A stretch of 64,000 nucleotides of DNA from a virus: the IMG/VR virus record IMGVR_UViG_3300042391_000692, positions 36,364 through 100,363 of that record. The stretch is one strand, 5' to 3'. This document shows, piece after piece, positions 40,844 to 49,721 of the stretch. The position numbers and the translations under genes were made by a program. Within the stretch, counting starts at the first letter, position 1; the number at the start of each line of letters is the position of its first letter. The notes beneath the pieces were generated by a model that saw only the letters and a program-made list of their open reading frames with translations, ran no database searches and was not told the DNA's origin.

Positions 40844-41661
40844 GCTGAAGTCAAGCCTTGATCAATCAAATAATGCTGGTATCTCATGCGCTGATCAGGG
40901 GTCATGTGACTCCAAGCGCCGCGATGTATGCTCACAGTGTGCGGCTTGATGCGTTGCATTTCGTCCAGTCTGGCATCTATTCTGTTAACTTCACTGTGAT
41001 CAACGTTGCAGGGAATGATAGCAGGGTCAGCGTACAATGTGTCATAAAGGTTGTGCTGTTGCAGCCAAGCTGAATACAGCACAAATTCTGTTAGCATGCC
41101 CTGTGCTTGAAACCATTCAGGAAAACTTGCGCCTGTACGCTGTTCACAGTCAGCAATCATGGCTCGCACTGTGGCTGTGTGAAAGAAGTAAGGTACGCCG
41201 CCAGGCCCCAGTTGTTGAGTCACTGTGATATTCCACAGCGCACCAGCAATGTCTGCACTGGGCTGAAACACTGGAAATATTGCCATTGTGCCCACCCTGG
41301 GACGCCCGTTGTCTGTTACAGCATCAAGTTCAAAGTCACGTACAAGAATGGTCTTGGCGTCCAGTACCATCACATACTGATTGTAGCTCATGGCCGAGCA
41401 TAACAATTTAAGTGCTTGTTGGCTAACCCAACCGTTGTTGCTCCAGTCTGTGCTGAATGAGCTACAGGGCACAACCATCACACGATCAGCTAGACTGCCC
41501 CACCATGTGGCATCTATTTTGCTGACCACATCGTCTGAGTCATTTACCACAACATAGATGTTGCGTGTGCCCAGGTGACTAGCATAGCGAGCAATGCTTT
41601 CAGCTTGTACTTTTAATGCGGGGAGTTCTTGTTCGAATACCACTGTGCAGATATCAATCAT
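40831..41661 (-). CDS. Glycosyltransferase-like protein (DUF6492-like), 276 aa
   Basis: VSQQALKLLCSAMSYNQYVMVLDAKTILVRDF carries a D-A-K in place of D-x-D, in the same position as the DPD of its paralog at 37648-38523, so catalysis may be altered. The first half (ICTVVFEQELPALKVQAESIARYA) is typical of the GT-A opening. Overlaps the deacetylase by 13 bases. Confidence 0.6.
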   Translation of the reverse strand: MIDICTVVFEQELPALKVQAESIARYASHLGTRNIYVVVNDSDDVVSKIDATWWGSLADRVMVVPCSSFSTDWSNNGWVSQQALKLLCSAMSYNQYVMVLDAKTILVRDFELDAVTDNGRPRVGTMAIFPVFQPSADIAGALWNITVTQQLGPGGVPYFFHTATVRAMIADCEQRTGASFPEWFQAQGMLTEFVLYSAWLQQHNLYDTLYADPAIIPCNVDHSEVNRIDARLDEMQRIKPHTVSIHRGAWSHMTPDQRMRYQHYLIDQGLTSAWQL

Positions 41662-41672
41662 GCACTTATGTA

Positions 41673-41897
41673 TCAGGCTATTTGTACCACGTTGGTAATT
41701 ACTGAATTCTTTCCGTACTGCGCCATTAGTAATTGGCGGGCCATTGAGGGATTTTTGGCAAAAATGGCCACGTCCATTGAATTGGCGTAGAGTTCATTTT
41801 TGACCTTTACTCTGGCTTGATACACATGAAAGCCGGGCACTGCTGATTCTTGTAGGGCATACTGACTGCCCTGTTGACTGTTGGGATACTGTTTCAT
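41673..41897 (-). CDS. Small hypothetical phage protein, 74 aa
   Basis: A compact alpha/beta protein with FHVYQARVKVKNELYANSMDVAIFAKNPSMARQLLMAQYG. This strand-helix-strand layout resembles small cyanophage proteins of unknown role. TAATG overlap with the upstream Cys-rich gene. Confidence 0.65.
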   Translation of the reverse strand: MKQYPNSQQGSQYALQESAVPGFHVYQARVKVKNELYANSMDVAIFAKNPSMARQLLMAQYGKNSVITNVVQIA

Positions 41898-42325
41898 TAA
41901 TCGGCCTTTTTGCCTTTGTCTTTTTCAGTAATGGGCCCACCAGTGACCCAGGCCTTGCATGACCTTGAGCCTGCACATTTGAAATGCAAAAAATTGCAAT
42001 AGCCAAGATCCGCCAAGTTGATACTGGCGTTGGCATCTACCCCCGACTCATCGCCCTGGATGCCATCAGCCATGCATTTTCGCATGCTGTCACTAACATC
42101 AAACGCCGCACAGTTACCGCACTGCATGGTACGAGCAGTTGCCACACTGACCTTGAATATCTTTGCGCTCGTGCTCCAGTAGTCTTCAGCACGTTCAGGA
42201 TTGGCAGGGCCGTAATGATATTCGTCAATGGCTTTTTGACGATTTTTTAGGTTGAGATCTATGTCATGCGTTGCTGTGGGGCAACCATTGGAAATAGCTT
42301 CTAGTAGGTTTAGGTAGTTTCTCAT
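41897..42325 (-). CDS. Cysteine-rich phage protein with tag-like N terminus, 142 aa
   Basis: Opens MRNYLNLLEAISNG, tag-like. The middle holds MQCGNCAAFDVSDSMRKCMADGIQG and LGYCNFLHFKCAGSRSCKAWVTGGP, a cysteine arrangement (CxxC, then C, C, C, C) I recall in several T4-like phage virion-region proteins; it could bind zinc or an Fe-S cluster. Function unknown. Confidence 0.68.
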   Translation of the reverse strand: MRNYLNLLEAISNGCPTATHDIDLNLKNRQKAIDEYHYGPANPERAEDYWSTSAKIFKVSVATARTMQCGNCAAFDVSDSMRKCMADGIQGDESGVDANASINLADLGYCNFLHFKCAGSRSCKAWVTGGPITEKDKGKKAD

Positions 42326-43651
42326 TTAGTGGAACATCAAGTAACTGTCAATCACGTCTAGTCGATTGGCCGCACGATCGCCTGCACCGGGCTGTACAAT
42401 AACGTTCCATTTAGGCTTGGGGCCTTCAGGAGTGGCCAGCATTTGATCGTATGTGATAATGGTGTCCCTGGGCACTTGATACTGTTGTGCCAGTCGATCT
42501 TTAAATGTGTCCAGAGCTTCGGGTGACGCAAACTGTGTGCGACCCTTGGCGTCTTTGATTAGACTGTTGCCCTTACGTGCAATTAAATCAAAGAACATGT
42601 TCTTGGGCACTGTGACGCCTTGCTTGACTGTGTTGCCTGCTTGACGATGCAACTCAACCTTTTTGACTTCGCGGCTCTTGCTACCGGAACTGAAGTTGAT
42701 TATAAAGTTAGGCGGATGCGAGCCTGTGGCCACATCGCCCATTTTGGTATAAGCATAGAATTTAACGTCAGGATTGGCCTTGGCCACATCATATGCTAGG
42801 TCAAGGTATTCTTTACTAAAGAAGTCTCCTGCATCGTGCCAGCGCACCACAAGCTGAATACCAGCTTTATCTGTTTTGTTTTTGAGTGCTGTGATTTCTT
42901 TGTTTACAGCGGCCATGTAGCCTTCAGGCTCATTTACCAGGAAGTTCAAGGCCTGTGCCGCGCTCATGCTAGACGCCGGGAACATTACATAACCGCCTTT
43001 ACGTGCATAGCAGAACAACTGACATTCGCCTGCGCCCGGGCAGGTCTTTATTTCCACAAAGTCACCCGACTCTTCATCTACTACAATACCACTCAGTGCA
43101 GGCAGTGTTAGATCATAAATGATTTCACCTTCGGTCTTGCTCTTTTCCATTTTGGCATTGGTGCCTAGAATAGCTCGAGGACGTGTGGTGATTTGCTTGG
43201 CTAGATCATCTAGATCCCACTCAGTGCCGCCATCGTCCTTGGTAATGGCTTTAATGTTTGAGCCGTGTATAATGGGTGCAAACTTGTCACGCTTGGTCTT
43301 GGTGCCTGTTTTGATACGGTCAGCATAGCCTTGCAATTCATCTCGACTCAGTGTTTGTTGTGGTGCATTGAGCTTGATAGCTTCCGCCACACCTTGCTCG
43401 TTTTTAACTACAAAACTTGTGTGCTGAAGACCAGTAAGGGGGTCCGTGTATGTGCGCTTGAACACCTTACCGCCATGCTCACGTGCATGAGCAAATGCTT
43501 CAGACTTGCTGTCAAACCTGTTTGAGGGAGGCTTAATCATGGGAGACGCTTGTTCATCTACTCCGCTTTGATCTACTGTGACAACAGTAACAGGGAATCC
43601 TCCCAGGGTGCGCGGAGCTTCAGCTTGCTCCACAATGGTTTGTAACTTCAT
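42326..43651 (-). CDS. GP88-family phage protein, 441 aa
   Basis: KTCPGAGECQLFCYARKGGYV (C204, C210, C214) and VVRWHDAGDFFSKEYLDLAYDVAKANPDVKFYAYTK match the GP88 (gene product 88) family. The cysteines suggest an Fe-S cluster; family function is not established to my knowledge. The first ten residues (MKLQTIVEQA) look like the packaging-type tag. Overlaps the four-domain protein as ATGA. Confidence 0.8.
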   Translation of the reverse strand: MKLQTIVEQAEAPRTLGGFPVTVVTVDQSGVDEQASPMIKPPSNRFDSKSEAFAHAREHGGKVFKRTYTDPLTGLQHTSFVVKNEQGVAEAIKLNAPQQTLSRDELQGYADRIKTGTKTKRDKFAPIIHGSNIKAITKDDGGTEWDLDDLAKQITTRPRAILGTNAKMEKSKTEGEIIYDLTLPALSGIVVDEESGDFVEIKTCPGAGECQLFCYARKGGYVMFPASSMSAAQALNFLVNEPEGYMAAVNKEITALKNKTDKAGIQLVVRWHDAGDFFSKEYLDLAYDVAKANPDVKFYAYTKMGDVATGSHPPNFIINFSSGSKSREVKKVELHRQAGNTVKQGVTVPKNMFFDLIARKGNSLIKDAKGRTQFASPEALDTFKDRLAQQYQVPRDTIITYDQMLATPEGPKPKWNVIVQPGAGDRAANRLDVIDSYLMFH

Positions 43652-46299
43652 TTTGCTTCTCCAAATATAGGCCCACGCACAAATTGGCCCAGTTGATTTA
43701 ATATACCATTACGCAGGTTTTCAATCATTTCATCTGTGATATCTCTACGGCGTGTTTGCGCAATAAAGATATGCATTTCAATGGCGTCATCGCCTTCTTT
43801 TTCCAGTATAGCATGGCAACGATGACGTCCGTCATGTCCTTTTACTCGGGCTTCTAGACTAAAGTCACCCTGCTCCCAGGATTCGGGTACAGACACATTC
43901 AAAAATGGTGCGCCAATGCCGCGCTCATTGAGTTCGCCTTTGCAAAACGCAATTGCCTTGCGCTCTTCAGGATCATGTGGGTCCATGGGCAGGGCCAGCT
44001 TTAGAAACATCGACGGGCGCATTTGTACCTGTAGGCCAAAGTAATCAACGTCAGCATTGTAGGGCACAGCACCCACACCTGAAGAGTTGTTGATACGTAC
44101 TTCGTCTAGGCTTTCATTTTTTCTTTTGGCTCGGGCACGACCTGATTTCATGTTGGCCAACCAGTGTGCCAGTTGTCCTTTGCGCCCGCCTGATTTGGCA
44201 GTTTTGCGTAAGCTACTTACACTTGCTTTGGTATTGATACCGTGTCGCTTGGCATCGCCCTTGTCTTGTGGATTACGCCCGTCGGCAAAGTTTTCTGATA
44301 CACCTTGCTTGTCAGCCCAGAGCAAGCGTCCTTCTTCTTGCGCTATACGATGTATGTTGGTTCCCAATTTGGTGGGCTGTATGTCATAGTTGTCGAACTG
44401 TGCTGAAAGTTTTTGAAGTATTCTTACAGCACCAAGATATTGATCGCCCACAAGATCATCAGGCACAACTACCAGGATATCAGTGTCGCTGTTTCTACGA
44501 TGTTTTCCTGTAGCGCGACTACCATGGAACCATATTTCTTGTGCCACAGGCATGACTTTTTGTATGGCATCAACCACTTCTGGCCGTACAGAACCTGGTC
44601 GAGCTTCGTCTACGTTGTATGTGGGATCAGTCTTTTGACGCGGCATGTCTGGGGGCTGATTGGGATCAACAGGGTCAATGTCTGTTGTAGTAAGCCCAGT
44701 GCGTTTCAGCGCCTGTATGTACTGATGTTCAAGATCTTCGTCACCAAAGCTCAGTATGGCGCTGGGAGGTCCGGCACCAAAGTCATGCTTGCCTAGGCCT
44801 TTCATGTTGGAAATATGTTGTCCCAGCTTGTACCAGTCGTAGACATCGCTTACATCTACCTTGACAGTGCCTGCAGGCATAGTGGGCGGAGTTTCTGGGC
44901 CCAAGGGTGCATTTAAATCCCTATTGTTGTTGGGACCTTTACTGGGCTGGGGCAAGCGGTATTCTACCATGTCAACTCGGCCGTCAGCACGTAGCATTTG
45001 TGGGCGACCTTGTGCATCAGTTTTTAGACTCATGCGGTTGGCATTTAATCCTGTGGCGCCGGGACGTACATCCTGTGTTAGAGCCATTTCAAATCTGGGA
45101 TCATTCTTTTCGGCTTCAGTGGGAATATAACCTGAGCTTTCAAACATAGCAGGGTTGCGATCAGCCCAGTCACGCATGATCACACCGGCCACAGCATGTG
45201 CTTGGTTTTCCCAGTCACTGCCGGTGTCGCCTGCTTCGTCAGGCAACTCACTATCTTGATTTTGTCTACAATGTGCCAGCTCGTGTGCAGTGGTGCGCAA
45301 GATATCCATGACATGGCGGTTAACCAGGCTCACTTCTAGTGTGTGCGTTTCAGGCGTGTAGCGTCCAAAGCTGTGGCTTTGGGAACTCCACTCAGGGTCA
45401 GTGTGCAGTTCAATCTGTGGTATTTGTGTTATGCCCAAGCGATCTGCCGCATAGTCAATAAAGTCACGCACCACAGCTTCAGTGTCCCGGGGCTCGTCTT
45501 CTAGGAACATCTTGGTTGAAGGATCCACACCGTCTGGACTTTCTGACATGAAGCCGTAGATTACCGGCGCCATTGGGGTGTTCTTTTCTGCTAGGCTAAG
45601 TTCCTTGGCATGTGCGGCATTGCGAGCGTCAATTAACTGTTTGATAGCACCATGTGCTCGCAACATCTTGAACACCAAGTTGTCGCAGCCAAATTCGCCC
45701 TGCTGTTCCAGGCCAGTTTGGCGCATGGTTTTGATTTTTTGTTGTAGACTACGCATACGATCACTATCGTCACTGGCCACAGCAGATTCTATACGTGCTT
45801 TTAGATCTTGATACTTGGCTTGTACACAGCTATCGTCAATGGTGACTTGTCTGCGTCGAGGAACCTGTATCCAGGCATTGCGCAACAAACTGTAAATGCC
45901 TTGACTGTGATGTTCTTGATCAGAAGGCTGTGCATACAGTTCTACATCAGCGCCGCCAATGCGTATGTTGTGTTGTTCGTTGTACTGATATTTTTTAGCA
46001 TTAAACAGCTCACGATACACTTCGTCATGAACAACATTGGGTATTTCCACCACAATGTGCAGATCAATGTCAGATCCGTCAGTGTAGTTGTAGGCCGCGT
46101 TAGATCCGCTTACCGTGATGTCTTTGACATCAAGATCGGGTACGCCCAAGAATTCTTGAAAGTCTCGGGCCACCTGTAACAGGCGTTCTTTTACCTGGGG
46201 ATGCAGATGTTCTGCACTGTCCCATAACCGAGGGTTGAGTCGGTCATGGAATTTTACAGCATCTGCCAGGTTGAATGATTCCAGTTCAAATATGTTCAT
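43648..46299 (-). CDS. Four-domain polyprotein: NTase, metallopeptidase, NTase, ParB/Srx-like
   Basis: 883 residues. Domain 1, a nucleotidyltransferase fold with SGSNAAYNYTDGSDIDLHIV (residues 64-83; D77, D79). Domain 2, a zinc metallopeptidase with HELAH at 339-343 and a downstream WENQAHAVAG (E364). Domain 3, a second nucleotidyltransferase with FHGSRATGKHRRNSDTDILVV (591-611). Domain 4, a ParB/sulfiredoxin-like end with VKGHDGRHRCHAI near 819-831. The start follows a GGTAAATA box. Looks like an injected or virion-borne effector with several activities. Confidence 0.75.
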   Translation of the reverse strand: MNIFELESFNLADAVKFHDRLNPRLWDSAEHLHPQVKERLLQVARDFQEFLGVPDLDVKDITVSGSNAAYNYTDGSDIDLHIVVEIPNVVHDEVYRELFNAKKYQYNEQHNIRIGGADVELYAQPSDQEHHSQGIYSLLRNAWIQVPRRRQVTIDDSCVQAKYQDLKARIESAVASDDSDRMRSLQQKIKTMRQTGLEQQGEFGCDNLVFKMLRAHGAIKQLIDARNAAHAKELSLAEKNTPMAPVIYGFMSESPDGVDPSTKMFLEDEPRDTEAVVRDFIDYAADRLGITQIPQIELHTDPEWSSQSHSFGRYTPETHTLEVSLVNRHVMDILRTTAHELAHCRQNQDSELPDEAGDTGSDWENQAHAVAGVIMRDWADRNPAMFESSGYIPTEAEKNDPRFEMALTQDVRPGATGLNANRMSLKTDAQGRPQMLRADGRVDMVEYRLPQPSKGPNNNRDLNAPLGPETPPTMPAGTVKVDVSDVYDWYKLGQHISNMKGLGKHDFGAGPPSAILSFGDEDLEHQYIQALKRTGLTTTDIDPVDPNQPPDMPRQKTDPTYNVDEARPGSVRPEVVDAIQKVMPVAQEIWFHGSRATGKHRRNSDTDILVVVPDDLVGDQYLGAVRILQKLSAQFDNYDIQPTKLGTNIHRIAQEEGRLLWADKQGVSENFADGRNPQDKGDAKRHGINTKASVSSLRKTAKSGGRKGQLAHWLANMKSGRARAKRKNESLDEVRINNSSGVGAVPYNADVDYFGLQVQMRPSMFLKLALPMDPHDPEERKAIAFCKGELNERGIGAPFLNVSVPESWEQGDFSLEARVKGHDGRHRCHAILEKEGDDAIEMHIFIAQTRRRDITDEMIENLRNGILNQLGQFVRGPIFGEAK

Positions 46300-46307
46300 T
46301 GAACTGT

Positions 46308-46315
46308 TATTTACC
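46308..46315 (-). promoter_or_regulatory. Late-type box GGTAAATA
   Basis: GGTAAATA on the minus strand eight bases before the ATG at 46299, after the upstream stop codon and without a Shine-Dalgarno. Confidence 0.4.
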
Positions 46316-46320
46316 GCAGT

Positions 46321-47292
46321 TTAGGGTGTAGTGGGTTCTGAACTATTGGTGGCCACAATTTCAGCCACGGGTTCAGCTTCCAGCACATGTGTAGGTACTT
46401 CGTGTCCACCCTGTGGATTCATTGTGATAGTACCGTCAGCATGTGGTGTAACAGCGGCTCGTGCAGTAGAAGGCGCAGGTACTTGTACCACGTCTGTGCT
46501 GATCACCGGGCTGGTCATGGCATTGAGGTCAATCTTGAGTTTTTCCTGTGCGGCCCAGTCAAACACATAAGTGCCCACGTGACGTAGTAACACACGCTTG
46601 TCAACCCAGACCTGCCCACCAAGATCACGCCAGTTTTCACAGAATGTCCAGTCTTCACTGTAGTAGCGGCCTTCGCGTACTGCTGTGTCAAAGTAGGTTT
46701 TCATGTAAGGGTCCAACTCAGGTGGCAAGCCAATGTCGTTTTTAAACGGCTTGGTGGCAGGGTGTGCATTGAGCTTTTCAAACACATCACGCTTGATCAA
46801 CAAAAAGCCTGTGCCGGTCTTGGTAACTTCAATGTGATTTTCTTCCGGAGCAGGTTCAGGAGTTCCAGGAATACCATTAACACACCATTTGATAGGCATG
46901 CTCTTCATGGGGTACAATCCGCCAATAATGTCTTTTTGTGCATCCAACATCACCAACAGGTGCCAGGGTTCCCAGCCAATGTCAGCGTCAACAAACATCA
47001 AGTGTGTGGACTCTTTGGTGTGCAAGAACTTGGCTGTGAGCGTGTTTCTAGCACGGCTAATCAAGCTCTCGTTGGTCATGGTTTCCACGGTCCAGTCAAG
47101 GTTCAATTGACGTGCCATGTTGGCCCATTTGATATAGCTCATGAAGGTTTGTTCAGTAAGCTGACCACCATAACATGGCATACAGATATGCACTCGGGTG
47201 GTACGCAAATAGTCCAAGTTTACTTGAATGTTTTGCTGTTGTGTAGCAGTGGGGTCACTGGGTGGTGTAATAGTAGGTTGGGCGTCAGCCAT
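46321..47292 (-). CDS. Glycosyltransferase family 2-like protein, 323 aa
   Basis: Start at 47292 (MADAQPTITPP) with CGGAGATAAC upstream. HLMFVDADIGWEPWHLL carries DAD at the DxD position and EGRYYSEDWTFCENWRDLGG provides the ED base region, as in GT-A enzymes common in T4-like phages. The last 90 residues are a Ala/Thr/Pro-rich tail. Acceptor unknown. Confidence 0.75.
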   Translation of the reverse strand: MADAQPTITPPSDPTATQQQNIQVNLDYLRTTRVHICMPCYGGQLTEQTFMSYIKWANMARQLNLDWTVETMTNESLISRARNTLTAKFLHTKESTHLMFVDADIGWEPWHLLVMLDAQKDIIGGLYPMKSMPIKWCVNGIPGTPEPAPEENHIEVTKTGTGFLLIKRDVFEKLNAHPATKPFKNDIGLPPELDPYMKTYFDTAVREGRYYSEDWTFCENWRDLGGQVWVDKRVLLRHVGTYVFDWAAQEKLKIDLNAMTSPVISTDVVQVPAPSTARAAVTPHADGTITMNPQGGHEVPTHVLEAEPVAEIVATNSSEPTTP

Positions 47293-47317
47293 GTTATCTC
47301 CGTTAAAAGTGTGCAGA

Positions 47318-47325
47318 TATTTAAT
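47318..47325 (-). promoter_or_regulatory. Late-type box ATTAAATA
   Basis: ATTAAATA on the minus strand 25 bases before the ATG at 47292, with CGGAGATAAC in between; the spacing of a usual T4 late promoter with a leader. Confidence 0.4.
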
Positions 47326-47343
47326 GCAGTACACCCGGTACTA

Positions 47344-48000
47344 TTAAATTCTGTACCATGTAGTATACACTATTTCACGGGCACGTTGCAACCTAGCGTT
47401 GTCATTTGTAGTTTCTTGATCTGTGGCCAACTCACGCACAGCACGTTGATAAATGTCAAGATCACCCGATTCGGGTTCAAACACACAACTGCGACGATAC
47501 TGGTCAAATGCTTGTTCGGCCCCAGCATTAAACAAAAGATTCAAAGTGGTCAGTTCTTTCAAACGTGAAAGAAATTGCTCGGGCTCTTGCCAAATATCAC
47601 ACCATTCTAGATTGAATTGTACGCCTCGACGAATCCAACCTGCATACTGTGCGGCAATTTGGTAACGAACCCCCTGGTCTTCAGAACGACCTGTTTTCTT
47701 TTGTAGATTCAAAAAGAAGTTGAACCAGGCACGATCTGATCCCAGAACAATTTCACAATCGTGCCAGGTAATGCTGTGTTCGCGACGTTGAAAATAATTT
47801 TGATATTTTATTTCTGAATTTGAATTAACAATTGATTCTATTACTGGAAAATCAAAATTGTCAACATCCCCGCTAATGGATTGATTATGTAGCGAGCACC
47901 AGGTCAAATAATTCAACCAAGCGCCACCACTGCCCATGGGATACCATAATTTAGGCAATTGCTGTAACTGTGTCCAGGAACCGTTGACGATCAAGGTCAT
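47344..48000 (-). CDS. Hypothetical phage protein, possible P-loop/sulfotransferase-like
   Basis: YPMGSGGAWLNYLTWCSLH near residues 21-39 resembles the GSGGTWL opening of sulfotransferase-like phage proteins, and a later RRSCVFEPESGDLDIYQRAV has the C-terminal look of that group. The middle (SITWHDCEIVLGSDRAWFNFFL) shows no clear motif. Weak call. Confidence 0.45.
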   Translation of the reverse strand: MTLIVNGSWTQLQQLPKLWYPMGSGGAWLNYLTWCSLHNQSISGDVDNFDFPVIESIVNSNSEIKYQNYFQRREHSITWHDCEIVLGSDRAWFNFFLNLQKKTGRSEDQGVRYQIAAQYAGWIRRGVQFNLEWCDIWQEPEQFLSRLKELTTLNLLFNAGAEQAFDQYRRSCVFEPESGDLDIYQRAVRELATDQETTNDNARLQRAREIVYTTWYRI

Positions 48001-48726
48001 TTAAACCCCGCCACGTTCTTCTAGGTAGTCCTGTACAGGCTGATTTTCTCGGGCCTGATAACTGGCTTTCATTCCACCCACTGACATCTGTCCCAGTGTT
48101 TCGTTTGTGAATGAAGCGGCCCAGCCTTGGTTTTCCGCCACAGTACCAATGGCAGTGTCCAGCATTTTTACAATGTTTGCGGCCAAGGCCGGATTTGACT
48201 GCGTGGCAGGATACAAACTCATGACCAAGGCAGTTTTGCGCTTTTCATTAAGCTGTGGCCATGCATTACGAATTTCTGTGGCTGACGTCATGCCTGGACC
48301 AAACTCCACTGTGGGCAAGTAGGCCATGTAAGCATGCTGACCAAATGGCGCAATGTTTGTTTCACCTGCCAAGGGCTGTAGGTATGCTGGGCTACCATCT
48401 TTTTTGATGCCACCGGGTTGTGGAGGTTTGTTGGCGTCTTTTTCTGAACGCACAAATATCAATCGATCTTTTTCAGGATCAAATTGACTGGTAATTTCTT
48501 CAGCTCTAAATGGTGATTTGACCTGCACAAAATGTCCGGGCTCGACACCAGCTAATTTTGCCAGCTTTTCTTTTACAGCAAAGGGAAATGGTCTACTGGA
48601 GGTATCGTTTGTTGCGGCCACAAACACCTTGGCGCCGGGAAATGCTTTACGGGCAGAATTATACAGTGCAAGATGTCCTGCGTGAAACGGGTGAAATCCC
48701 CCGGGCATGATAACAATGGTACTCAT
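48001..48726 (-). CDS. Cytidylyltransferase-like nucleotidyltransferase, 241 aa
   Basis: IVIMPGGFHPFHAGHLALYNSAR has the HxGH motif (H18-A-G-H) and TSATEIRNAW the ISSTxIR-like motif. A phage-conserved C-terminal extension follows, ending DYLEERGGV, a tail shared with the protein at 34945-35709. Substrate unknown; the extension and location among structural genes suggest a virion or injected enzyme. Confidence 0.78.
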   Translation of the reverse strand: MSTIVIMPGGFHPFHAGHLALYNSARKAFPGAKVFVAATNDTSSRPFPFAVKEKLAKLAGVEPGHFVQVKSPFRAEEITSQFDPEKDRLIFVRSEKDANKPPQPGGIKKDGSPAYLQPLAGETNIAPFGQHAYMAYLPTVEFGPGMTSATEIRNAWPQLNEKRKTALVMSLYPATQSNPALAANIVKMLDTAIGTVAENQGWAASFTNETLGQMSVGGMKASYQARENQPVQDYLEERGGV

Positions 48727-48732
48727 AATGAG

Positions 48733-48740
48733 TATTTAGC
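48733..48740 (-). promoter_or_regulatory. Late-type box GCTAAATA
   Basis: GCTAAATA on the minus strand six bases before the ATG at 48726, just past the upstream stop at 48742 and without a Shine-Dalgarno. Confidence 0.42.
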
Positions 48741-48741
48741 G

Positions 48742-49185
48742 TTACATGTGCTCCAAGAGCCAGAGATAGATAGGGGTAGAAAATGTCAGTATAACTGTGC
48801 CGTTACAGCCCATGGTTCCGTAACAGCGTTCAGTAACTGAGTCACCGGTACCGTTGAAATTGTGCTGATACTGTGCTAGAGTTTGAAATACCTGCGTTAC
48901 GTCAATGTCGTCAAATTCCACAGCGTCTATTCGTAAACAACTGTCGTATTCAAATCGGCCGTCTGCGTCAAGATGCGCATGGCTGTCATTTTTGCCATAC
49001 AGTTCAATTTCCAGCCGGTGTTCGCCGTCTTGATCCGGCATAAACTGATGCAACACTGTTCTTGCTGTGACTGCATCAGTTCTGTAGAGTTCGTTGCCGT
49101 TCAAGCGAATGCACACGCCCAAGGGGCGATCAGGATCTGTGGGCTCAATGGCCAGGGCCAGAGCAATGGTATTTGCGTCAGTCAT
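48742..49185 (-). CDS. Beta-sandwich hypothetical virion-type protein, 147 aa
   Basis: The layout PLGVCIRLNGNELYRTDAVTA then HRLEIELYGKNDSHAHLDADG resembles carbohydrate-binding jelly-roll domains and the 103-aa protein at 36308-36619. Two cysteines lie near the C terminus (RCYGTMGCNG). TAATG overlap with the next gene. Function unknown. Confidence 0.58.
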   Translation of the reverse strand: MTDANTIALALAIEPTDPDRPLGVCIRLNGNELYRTDAVTARTVLHQFMPDQDGEHRLEIELYGKNDSHAHLDADGRFEYDSCLRIDAVEFDDIDVTQVFQTLAQYQHNFNGTGDSVTERCYGTMGCNGTVILTFSTPIYLWLLEHM

Positions 49186-49547
49186 TAGTAAGTAATAGTA
49201 ACAGTGTTAATAGTGCCGCCACTAAAGCCTTCAACTCGCACACGCATCCATGTGAAGTTGCCCAGCACAGTTTCGGGATGATAGTCTGTGAGTGGTATGG
49301 TACTGCCATCGCCATACACAAAAGTGGGGAACCAAGTGGCTTGGCCAGGATCTTGATCCAGAGTTGCTTCTAGAGTCATGTCACCTTCAAATCCTGTCAC
49401 AGTAAACAGCACAGTTTGTGTGCTGCCTTGCCCACGATAGTAGGCAGCAGCCTTGACCGCATCACTGATCCAGTCTTGACTGCTTCCGTCATAGTTGCCG
49501 GAAGGCGTACCATAAACAGTGGTATCAAGAATGGTTTGAGTGGTCAT
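49185..49547 (-). CDS. Beta-rich virion-type protein, 120 aa
   Basis: TVLFTVTGFEGDMTLEATLDQDP and WMRVRVEGFSGGTINTVTITY are long beta strands of the kind found in small phage head or baseplate decorations. I have seen similar T4-like phage proteins without function. One-base TAATG overlap with the 54-aa gene upstream. Confidence 0.62.
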   Translation of the reverse strand: MTTQTILDTTVYGTPSGNYDGSSQDWISDAVKAAAYYRGQGSTQTVLFTVTGFEGDMTLEATLDQDPGQATWFPTFVYGDGSTIPLTDYHPETVLGNFTWMRVRVEGFSGGTINTVTITY

Positions 49548-49711
49548 TATGCTCGTTCTGCTTCTACAACAACACCGGCACCGGCCAGTTCTTCAGCCAC
49601 TGATTGCAGAGCCGCAACAATGTCATCGGTAGCAACTGCTTTGACAGCGTCGTTATCTTTGATCAATTTTGAGAGTTTGATCACAACTACTTCTTCGTGT
49701 ATTTTTGCCAT
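49547..49711 (-). CDS. Small conserved phage protein, 54 aa
   Basis: Opens MAKIHEEVVVIKLSKLIKD and ends VAEELAGAGVVVEAERA, a pattern I associate with a small conserved T4-like phage protein. One-base overlap with the next gene (TAATG), and TAAATA (the upstream stop codon plus three bases) lies seven bases before its ATG; no Shine-Dalgarno. Function unknown. Confidence 0.7.
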   Translation of the reverse strand: MAKIHEEVVVIKLSKLIKDNDAVKAVATDDIVAALQSVAEELAGAGVVVEAERA

Positions 49712-49721
49712 AGTGTATTAT

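Noticed and set aside
46762-47568. Plus-strand open frame of 268 codons
   Set aside because: Opposite the GT2-like gene and its promoter region; cysteine- and histidine-rich, low-quality sequence without motifs.
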